From: an uncultured Oscillospiraceae bacterium
GTDB taxonomy: Bacteria > Bacillota > Clostridia > Oscillospirales > Oscillospiraceae
Direction of reading: 5' to 3'
DNA length: 11,944 nucleotides
Assembly (NCBI GenBank): GCA_934635545.1
Contig: CAKTZN010000041.1
Coordinates: forward strand, 1 to 11,944
The notes under the pieces were generated by a model. It saw only the letters and a list, made by a program, of their open reading frames with translations. It had not been told where the DNA came from and ran no database searches. The translations under genes and the position numbers were made by a program. How positions within the stretch are numbered: the stretch's first letter is position 1; each line of letters opens with the position of its first letter. Below, piece by piece: positions 5,294-11,944 of the stretch.

Positions 5294-6603
5294 TTGGCCA
5301 GTACCTCCTCCCGGATGGCGTCGATGATGGCCAGCGACCGCTGGCTCAGCTCCGCGTTCTTGTTGCGTTTGCCCTTCACCCGGTGGTCAAGGGGCGGAAT
5401 GATGCCGAAGTTGATGTTCATTGGCTGGAACTCCGCCACGGACTCGTTGCTGACGTACAGGCCCAGCGCGCCGATGGCGGTCTCCCGCGGGAAGTCGATG
5501 GGCGTCTTGCCCAGCAGCCGCCGGGCCAGCTCTACGCCCACCAGGAATCCGCTGGCGCAGGACTCCACATAGCCCTCCACGCCGGTCATCTGTCCGGCAA
5601 AGGCAATGCGGGGATCGCTCCTGAGCCGGTAGTACCGGTCAAGGAGCCGGGGAGAATCCAGATAGGTGTTGCGGTGCATGACGCCGTAGCGCAGGAACCG
5701 GGCGTCGTGGAGGGCGGGGATCATAGAGAACACCCGCTTCTGCTCCGGCCATTTCAGATGTGTCTGGAAGCCCACCAGGTTATAGATGGTACCGTCGGCG
5801 TTGTCCTTGCGGAGCTGCACCACGGCGTAGGGATCCCGGCCCGTCTTGGGATCCGGCAGGCCCTTGGGCTTCAGCGGGCCGAACCGTAGGGTATCCTCGC
5901 CCCGGCGGGCCATGACCTCCACAGGCATGCAGCCCTCGAACACGTTCTTATCCTCGAAGCCGTGGACCTCTGCCTCCTCGGCGGCGGTCAGCGCCTGCCA
6001 GAAGGCCAGATACTGCTCCTTATCCATGGGGCAGTTGATGTAGTCCGGCGTGCCCTTGTCATAGCGGCTGGCAAAGTAGGCGCTGGTCATATCCACACTG
6101 TCAAAGGCCACCAGCGGCGCGGCGGCATCGAAAAAGTGCAGGGTGTCGGTGCTGCCGAACAGCGCCGCCAGCTTGTCCGCCAGCGCGTCGGAGGTCAGGG
6201 GGCCGGAGGCGATGACCACATCCCCCTCCGGGATGTCCGTCACCTCCTCGGCCACCACGGTGATGTTGGGGTGGCTGCGGATGGCCTCGGTCACCATGGC
6301 GGCAAAGCCGTGGCGATCCACCGCCAGCGCGCCGCCGGCCGGCACCGCCGTGGCATCGGCGCACCGCAGGATCAGGCTGTCCAGCCGCCGCAGCTCCTCC
6401 TTGAGCAGGCCCACGGCGTTTTCCAGGCCCGCGCCCCGCAGAGAGTTGGAGCAGCACAGCTCGGCAAAATCATCGGTCACATGGGCGGGGGTACGCTTGA
6501 GGGGCTTCATCTCCCGCAGCGTCACGGGGATGCCCCGCTGGGCCAACTGCCACGCGCACTCGCTTCCGGCCAGGCCCGCGCCGATCACAGTTACATGGTT
6601 CAT
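5290..6603 (-). CDS. trmFO: Folate/FAD-dependent tRNA U54 methyltransferase TrmFO
   Basis: This 437-residue flavoprotein makes 5-methyluridine at position 54 of the tRNA T-loop, using 5,10-methylenetetrahydrofolate as carbon donor and reduced FAD. The N-terminal dinucleotide-binding motif VIGAGLAGSECA (residues 6-17) is intact. The pair DFAELCCSNSLRGAG (Cys50/51) and EGCMPVEVMARRG (Cys225) match the regions of the two catalytic cysteines known in the B. subtilis enzyme (Cys53, Cys226). The C-terminal FAD block AFAGQMTGVEGYVESCASG (334-352) is also present. TrmFO replaces the SAM-dependent TrmA in most Firmicutes. The start overlaps the topA stop by 4 bp (ATGA). Confidence 0.96.
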   Translation of the reverse strand: MNHVTVIGAGLAGSECAWQLAQRGIPVTLREMKPLKRTPAHVTDDFAELCCSNSLRGAGLENAVGLLKEELRRLDSLILRCADATAVPAGGALAVDRHGFAAMVTEAIRSHPNITVVAEEVTDIPEGDVVIASGPLTSDALADKLAALFGSTDTLHFFDAAAPLVAFDSVDMTSAYFASRYDKGTPDYINCPMDKEQYLAFWQALTAAEEAEVHGFEDKNVFEGCMPVEVMARRGEDTLRFGPLKPKGLPDPKTGRDPYAVVQLRKDNADGTIYNLVGFQTHLKWPEQKRVFSMIPALHDARFLRYGVMHRNTYLDSPRLLDRYYRLRSDPRIAFAGQMTGVEGYVESCASGFLVGVELARRLLGKTPIDFPRETAIGALGLYVSNESVAEFQPMNINFGIIPPLDHRVKGKRNKNAELSQRSLAIIDAIREEVLAK

Positions 6604-8975
6604 TCCGCGCTGCCTTTCTCCGCCGTCTTCTTGGCGGTGGTCTTCTTGGTGGCGGTCGTCTTGGTGGTTGTGGTTTTCTTCGCGGTGGTCGTCTTCTTGG
6701 CGGCGGTGGTGGTTTTCTTGGCCGCCGTGGTCTTGGCCGCCGTCTTTTTGGCGGCAGGCTTCTTGGCGGGCTTTTCCTCTGCCGGTGCCTCCGCTGCCGT
6801 CTCAGCGGCAGCCTCGCCGCCCTCGGCGGCGGTGTCCTTATTGCGGTGATAGCCCCGCTTGTCCTCCGGCAGGAAGTTGGCGCACTTCTCGTTGATGCAG
6901 AAGGGCTTGCTGAAGCCGCGGCCCGCCCGCTTGAACATGGTCTGGCCGCACAGAGGGCACTCCTCCTTGGTGGGCACGTCCCACGTCATGAAATCGCAGG
7001 TGCGCTCCCCCTTTTTGTTGCTGGCGAACTCGCAGCAGTAGTAGGTGTACTGCTTGCCGGAGGTCTTGCTGGTGCCGCTGCGCTTCATGAGCCGTCCGCC
7101 GCACTTGGGGCAGCGGCCCGGCATCTCCACCACCAGCGGCATGGTGAAGGTACACTCCGGATAGCCGGGGCAGGCCAGGAACGGGCCGAAGCGGCCCTCC
7201 CGCTCCACCAGGTTGCGGCCGCACACGGGGCACAGCTCGTCGCTGACGGTGGGCTCGGGGCGGATGTAGTCGCCCTGCTCGGCGTCGGTCAGGTGCTGGG
7301 CAAAGCCGTCGTCATAGAACTGGCGCAGCACCTGCTTCCAGGGCAGCTTGCCCTCCTCCACGTCGTCCAGCCGCTGCTCCATATTGGCGGTGAACTTCAG
7401 GTCGGCGATATCGGCGAAGTACTTCTCCATCCAGGTGGTCACCGCCTTGCCCAGATTGGTGATGAGCAGGTACTTGCCCTCCTTCTTCACATAGCGGCGG
7501 TCCAGAATGGTGGACACGGTGGGGGCATAGGTAGAGGGGCGGCCGATGCCGTTTTCCTCCATGGCCCGGATCAGCGCCGCCTCGGTATAGTGGGCGGGCG
7601 GCGTGGTGAAATGCTGGCCCGGCGCGAAGTCCTTCAGGCGCAGGGGCTCCCCCTCGCTCAGGTCGGGCAGGGTGGGCTCCTTTTCCTCCTTGTCGTCATC
7701 GTCCCGCCCCTCCTCATACACAGCGGTATAGCCGGAGAATTTCAGCTTGCTGGCGGTGGCCCGGAAGAGATGGCGTCCCGCGTCGATGTCCACGGACACG
7801 CTGTCATACACGGCGTTTGCCATCTGGCTGGCTAGGAAGCGGCTCCAGATCAGGCGGTACAGCCGGTACTGCTCTGCCGTCAGGTCACCCCGGATGGCCT
7901 CCGGTGTCAGCTTCACGTTGCTGGGACGGATGGCCTCGTGGGCGTCCTGGGCCCCGGCCTTGGTCTTGTACTGGCGGGGCGCGGCGGGCACATAGCCCTT
8001 GCCGTAGCGCTCCTGAATGAAGCCCCGGGCGTCTGCCTGGGCCTCGTCGCTGATGCGCAGCGAGTCGGTACGCATGTAGGTGATCAGACCCACGGTGCCC
8101 TCGCCGGTGATGTCCACGCCCTCATAGAGCTGCTGGGCGATGGCCATGGTGCGGCGGGGGGTCATATTCAGCTTGCGGGACGCCTCCTGCTGCATGGTGG
8201 AGGTGGTAAAGGGGGGCGACGGGGAGCGCTTCTTGTCGGTGCGCTTCACCGACTTCACGGCGAAGGCGGCGCTGCGCAGCTCGTCCATGATGGCCTGCAC
8301 GTCCGCCTGGGTCTGAGGCTCGTATTTCTTGCCGTTCTGGCCGTAATAATGGGCCTTAAAAGGTACATTATCCCCGTTTTCCAGTACCGCGTCCAGCGTC
8401 CAGTACTCCTGGGGCTGGAATTCGGCGATCTCCTGATCCCGGTCAAAGACCATGCGGGTGGCCACGCTCTGGACCCGTCCTGCAGACAGACCCCGGCGGA
8501 TCTTCTTCCACATCACCGGGGAGATCTGATAGCCCACCACGCGGTCCAGCACGCGGCGGGCCTGCTGGGCGTCCACCAGATCCTGGTCGATGGCCCGGGG
8601 ATGGGCGATGCTCTCGCCCACCACCTTGCGGGTGATCTCGTTGAAGGTGACGCGCTTGGCCTTGTCGTCCGGCAGGTTCAGCAGATGCTGCAGATGCCAG
8701 GAGATGGCCTCTCCCTCGCGGTCCGGGTCGGTGGCCAGATACACGGTGTCGCTGGCGGCAGCATCCTTCTTCAACTGCCGGATCAGCTCCTCCTTGCCGC
8801 GGATAGGTTTATATTCAGGTTCAAAATCGTGCTGGATGTCCACGCCCAGGGTGCTTTTCGGCAGGTCACGCAGGTGGCCCATGCAGGCCGTGACCTGATA
8901 GTCAGGCCCCAGATACTTGCCGATGGTCTTGGCCTTGGCCGGAGACTCCACGATCACCAGATTTTTTTTGCTCAT
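6600..8975 (-). CDS. topA: DNA topoisomerase I (type IA)
   Basis: This 791-residue enzyme relaxes negative supercoils by cutting one strand. The Toprim domain has VIVESPAKAKTI (Glu10) and TDPDREGEA (Asp83, Asp85, Glu87) for metal binding. The catalytic tyrosine is Tyr300 in GLITYMRTDS, and the second conserved block is NGIGRPSTYAPT (485-496). Three zinc-ribbon modules follow: Cys582/585/602/608, Cys622/625/647-648/660 and Cys673/676/693/698. After residue 713 comes an acidic Ala/Glu linker and then a tail of about 55 residues rich in Lys, Thr and Ala, with AAKKTTT-like units. AGGAAG lies 8 nt before the ATG, 27 bp after dprA. Confidence 0.97.
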   Translation of the reverse strand: MSKKNLVIVESPAKAKTIGKYLGPDYQVTACMGHLRDLPKSTLGVDIQHDFEPEYKPIRGKEELIRQLKKDAAASDTVYLATDPDREGEAISWHLQHLLNLPDDKAKRVTFNEITRKVVGESIAHPRAIDQDLVDAQQARRVLDRVVGYQISPVMWKKIRRGLSAGRVQSVATRMVFDRDQEIAEFQPQEYWTLDAVLENGDNVPFKAHYYGQNGKKYEPQTQADVQAIMDELRSAAFAVKSVKRTDKKRSPSPPFTTSTMQQEASRKLNMTPRRTMAIAQQLYEGVDITGEGTVGLITYMRTDSLRISDEAQADARGFIQERYGKGYVPAAPRQYKTKAGAQDAHEAIRPSNVKLTPEAIRGDLTAEQYRLYRLIWSRFLASQMANAVYDSVSVDIDAGRHLFRATASKLKFSGYTAVYEEGRDDDDKEEKEPTLPDLSEGEPLRLKDFAPGQHFTTPPAHYTEAALIRAMEENGIGRPSTYAPTVSTILDRRYVKKEGKYLLITNLGKAVTTWMEKYFADIADLKFTANMEQRLDDVEEGKLPWKQVLRQFYDDGFAQHLTDAEQGDYIRPEPTVSDELCPVCGRNLVEREGRFGPFLACPGYPECTFTMPLVVEMPGRCPKCGGRLMKRSGTSKTSGKQYTYYCCEFASNKKGERTCDFMTWDVPTKEECPLCGQTMFKRAGRGFSKPFCINEKCANFLPEDKRGYHRNKDTAAEGGEAAAETAAEAPAEEKPAKKPAAKKTAAKTTAAKKTTTAAKKTTTAKKTTTTKTTATKKTTAKKTAEKGSAE

Positions 8976-9002
8976 GCTTTTAACTTCCTCTTTGCTTCCT
9001 TC

Positions 9003-10229
9003 TTACTCTTCCGGCAGCGCCACCGTGCGCACGAAGCTCCGCGCGCCGTTCTGGGCCGCCCAGCCGCTGATCTCCAGCAGCGTCAACGCCGGCAGCACCC
9101 GCTGGATGGGCAGGCCGCTGTCCTCGGCCAGTTGGTCGGTCAGCAGCGGTGCGTCTGTGCGCAGGGCGCGCAGCACCGTGCGCTGCTCGTCCGACAGTCC
9201 GGCCAGCTCCTCCGCCGTCAGGCAGGGCAGGGCCGGTGCTTCGGCTTCCTCCGACTTGGATGCGTTGGCTTTCGGTTTTTCCGCCGCCGGCTTGGGCTCT
9301 CCCGCCAGGCGGGGCAGCGGCGGCATAGGCGGCGCGGCGCGCCGCAGCTTGTGGGGGAACCGGCTCTCGTACTCCCCCAGGATATCCCAGGCACAGGTGG
9401 CCAGGATGGCGCCCTCCCGGATCAGGCGGTGGCATCCGGCGCTGTTGGGCGCGTCCACCGGGCCGGGGATGGCGAACACGTCGCGGCCCTGCTCCATGGC
9501 GTTTTCGGCGGTGATCAGTGCACCGGACTTCACCGGGGCCTCCACCACCACGGCGGCCACGCTGAGGCCGCTGAGGATCCGGTTCCGGACGGGGAAATGC
9601 CACGCCTCCGGCAGCGTCTGGGGCGGATACTCCGACAGGAGAACGCCGGTGGCGGCGATGTCCTCATACAGCCGCCGGTTCTCCGCCGGATAGACCACGT
9701 CCACACCGCCGCCCAGCACGCCGCAGGTAAAGCCGCCGAACCGCAGCGCGCCCCGCATGGCCGCGCCATCGACGCCCTTGGCCATGCCGGACACCACCAT
9801 GCCGCCCTGCTGGGTCAGCTCATAGCCCAGCTTTTCGGCGCATTTGACGCCGTAGGGCGTGCAGGAGCGGGTGCCCACCACGGCCACCGCCGCCTCCTCG
9901 TCAAAGAGGGGCATGGCCCCCTTGCCGTACAGCAGCAGGGGCGGCTGATAGATGTTCCGCAGCCGGTCGGGATACAGGGCGTCGGCCATGGTGATGATGA
10001 AGATGTCCTTCCGGGCGCAGTCCGACAGGATGCGGTCTGCCGCGGCCAGCGACTTGCTGCCCAGCAGCGCCGCCTGCTCCTTCTTCAGCCCGTCCACCTG
10101 CCACAGGGTCTCCTCGTCCGCGTAGTATATGTCCTCCGGCGAGGAAAAATGCTCCATCAGCAGCATCTTGCTGCTGTCCGTCAGGCCCGGCAGCGTGGTC
10201 AGCCAGACCCAGTATTTCAGCGCCGCCAT
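9003..10229 (-). CDS. dprA: DNA-processing protein DprA (Smf)
   Basis: DprA binds single-stranded DNA taken up by transformation and loads RecA. The protein is 408 residues from the ATG at 10229 (GTGAGG 8 nt upstream); a GTG at 10238 would add three residues and also has a possible site (AGGA), so the choice is not certain. A helical N-terminal part (1-75) is followed by the Rossmann-like core. Core motifs are VVGTRSCTPYG (117-127), SGMAKGVDGAA (147-157), GVLGGGVDVVYPAEN (170-184), LSEYPP (198-203), FPVRNRILSGLS (212-223), SGALITAENAMEQGRDVFAIPG and a final LIREGAILA. A Pro/Ala/Lys-rich linker (about 294-333) leads to a winged-helix domain (about 336-400). It lies 21 bp after the methyltransferase gene. 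No other competence gene is visible here. Confidence 0.95.
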   Translation of the reverse strand: MAALKYWVWLTTLPGLTDSSKMLLMEHFSSPEDIYYADEETLWQVDGLKKEQAALLGSKSLAAADRILSDCARKDIFIITMADALYPDRLRNIYQPPLLLYGKGAMPLFDEEAAVAVVGTRSCTPYGVKCAEKLGYELTQQGGMVVSGMAKGVDGAAMRGALRFGGFTCGVLGGGVDVVYPAENRRLYEDIAATGVLLSEYPPQTLPEAWHFPVRNRILSGLSVAAVVVEAPVKSGALITAENAMEQGRDVFAIPGPVDAPNSAGCHRLIREGAILATCAWDILGEYESRFPHKLRRAAPPMPPLPRLAGEPKPAAEKPKANASKSEEAEAPALPCLTAEELAGLSDEQRTVLRALRTDAPLLTDQLAEDSGLPIQRVLPALTLLEISGWAAQNGARSFVRTVALPEE

Positions 10230-10250
10230 GGCCCGCACCTCACTTTCCTG

Positions 10251-11006
10251 TTACCGATAGCTCTCCCACAGCAGCACCGCGGCGGCGATGGCCGCGTTCA
10301 GGGATTCGCAGCGGTCTGTCATGGGGATCTTGATGGTCTTTTGGCACATGGCCAGCACCGTGTCGCGGATGCCCTGCCCCTCGCTGCCGATGACGATGGC
10401 GCAGCGGTCAAGGGACACGTCCCGGACATCCACGGTATCCTCCCGCAGGGCCGTGCCGTACAGAGGCAGGCCGCTGCGTGCCAACAGGCCCGGCAGCTCC
10501 TCCGCCTTCATGCACCACACGGGGCGGCGGAACACCGCCCCCATGGAGGAGCGCACCGTCTTGACGCTCCACGGGTCGGCGCAGCCCTCCAGCAGCAGCA
10601 GGCCGTCGAAATCAAAGGCGTCCAGTGTCCGCAGGATGGTGCCCACATTGCCGGGATCCTGCACGCCGTCCAGCACCATATAGCGGCTGCCGGGCAGCGT
10701 CTCAGGCATTTCTCCCGCCGGCAGCGCCACGGTGAACAGTGCGCCCTGGGGGGACTTCATCGGCGAGATGGAGGCCATCACGTCCTCCGGCACCTCCACC
10801 ACCCGGACGCCTGCCGGGACGGACGGCAGGGCCGTACCGCCGGTGACGGCGATCTCGCGGATGGGAGCGTGCCATTTCAGCGCTTCCGCCAGCAGCTTGG
10901 GACTATCGCCCAGGTACACGCCCTGCTCCCGGCGGTAGGCGCCGGACGCGGCCAGCTTTTTCATATGGACCAGCAGGGGATTGGCACGGCTGGTGATCTT
11001 TTCCAC
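10251..11006 (-). CDS. TrmH/SpoU-family RNA 2'-O-methyltransferase
   Basis: This 251-residue SPOUT methyltransferase should transfer a methyl from S-adenosylmethionine to a ribose 2'-OH of rRNA or tRNA. The three knot motifs are present: LDGVQDPGNVGTILRT (residues 112-127, with the catalytic Arg and Asn), IVIGSEGQGI (204-213) and IKIPMTDRCESLNAAIAAAV (225-244). An N-terminal substrate-binding domain (about 1-95, ITSRANPLLVHMKKL onwards) is of the RlmB/TsnR type. The target base cannot be read from sequence. I chose the GTG at 11006 because GGAGG (11019-11015) lies 8 nt upstream; extending to a TTG at 11051 would run into the lysS hairpin. It heads the run into dprA and topA. Confidence 0.92.
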   Translation of the reverse strand: MEKITSRANPLLVHMKKLAASGAYRREQGVYLGDSPKLLAEALKWHAPIREIAVTGGTALPSVPAGVRVVEVPEDVMASISPMKSPQGALFTVALPAGEMPETLPGSRYMVLDGVQDPGNVGTILRTLDAFDFDGLLLLEGCADPWSVKTVRSSMGAVFRRPVWCMKAEELPGLLARSGLPLYGTALREDTVDVRDVSLDRCAIVIGSEGQGIRDTVLAMCQKTIKIPMTDRCESLNAAIAAAVLLWESYR

Positions 11007-11038
11007 GCTGACCGCCTCCTTTTTGTTGGAATGGAAAG

Positions 11039-11068
11039 GCTGACCCGACAAGCTTTTGTCGGGTCAGC
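11039..11068 (-). terminator. Hairpin after lysS (terminator or attenuator)
   Basis: A perfect 13-bp inverted repeat, GCTGACCCGACAA (11039-11051) and TTGTCGGGTCAGC (11056-11068), closes a 4-nt GCTT loop 36 bases after the lysS stop codon. On the minus strand it is followed by CTTTCCATTCC, a poor T-tract, so termination is probably partial. I found no clear promoter between it and the downstream methyltransferase gene. Confidence 0.7.
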
Positions 11069-11104
11069 GAGGTTAAAAACGATGTGAACCGACTTCAGGC
11101 GCGA

Positions 11105-11944
<840 letters not shown>

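Noticed and set aside
4310..5572. A plus-strand open frame of about 420 codons opposite plsX
   Set aside because: It is antisense to plsX and the trmFO end, with no family motif. PlsX has every expected signature in the other strand.
6603..6833. The Lys/Thr/Ala-coding repeats as a tandem-repeat or CRISPR-like array
   Set aside because: The repeats are in frame within topA, irregular, and encode a known type of basic tail; there are no spacers.
11007..11051. TTG start adding 15 residues to the methyltransferase
   Set aside because: The TTG lies inside the hairpin after lysS and has no ribosome binding site, whereas the GTG at 11006 has GGAGG at 8 nt.
7938..11087. A plus-strand open frame of about 1049 codons opposite the methyltransferase, dprA and topA
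   Set aside because: It is antisense to three certain genes and rich in His, Gln, Arg and Gly with no recognisable motif. It has the composition expected from reading GC-rich genes on the wrong strand, and it would cross three gene boundaries.

Overview
The window is a GC-rich (about 60-65% by eye) chromosomal segment in which every supported gene lies on the minus strand. The organism is most likely a GC-rich clostridial Firmicute of the Oscillospiraceae type. The grounds are strong GGAGG ribosome binding sites, folate-dependent TrmFO, the plsX-acpP-rnc order and an ECF sigma factor paired with a membrane protein. The family assignment is inference. The content is mostly core housekeeping, and no phage, plasmid, CRISPR, rRNA or tRNA gene is visible.

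In the direction of transcription (high to low coordinates), the window opens with the 3' part of lysS, whose product carries an added C-terminal tRNA-binding domain. A 13-bp hairpin follows it. Then comes a tight run: a TrmH/SpoU-type RNA 2'-O-methyltransferase, dprA, topA, trmFO and plsX. Gaps in this run are 27 bp or less, and topA/trmFO and trmFO/plsX each share an ATGA overlap. acpP follows with its own near-consensus sigma-A promoter and its own terminator, so it can be made as an independent short mRNA. rnc (RNase III) comes next, and a 50-nt palindrome abuts its ribosome binding site. An unassigned GNAT acetyltransferase follows with its own terminator.

The left third holds a two-gene unit: an ECF-type sigma factor with a TTG start, and, overlapping it by 8 bp, a roughly 507-residue polytopic membrane protein with a large C-terminal soluble domain. 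I could not assign this protein to a named family. The unit ends in an 18-bp terminator hairpin that includes part of its stop codon.

Positions 36-372 contain no gene. They hold that terminator, an 83-bp element of two facing GTAGGGG palindromes with compensatory base-pair changes, a possible extended -10 promoter and an 11-bp direct repeat. The repeat leads into the first codons of another minus-strand gene that runs off the left edge. A third, diverged copy of the GTAGGGG palindrome lies between the GNAT gene and rnc.

The central genes cover tRNA charging and modification, DNA processing and supercoiling, phospholipid initiation and acyl carrier supply, and dsRNA cleavage. The items most worth a second look are the sigma-factor/membrane-protein pair, the palindrome in the rnc leader, the covarying palindrome pair and the LysRS domain fusion. 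I see no clear evidence of a wholly new multi-gene system.
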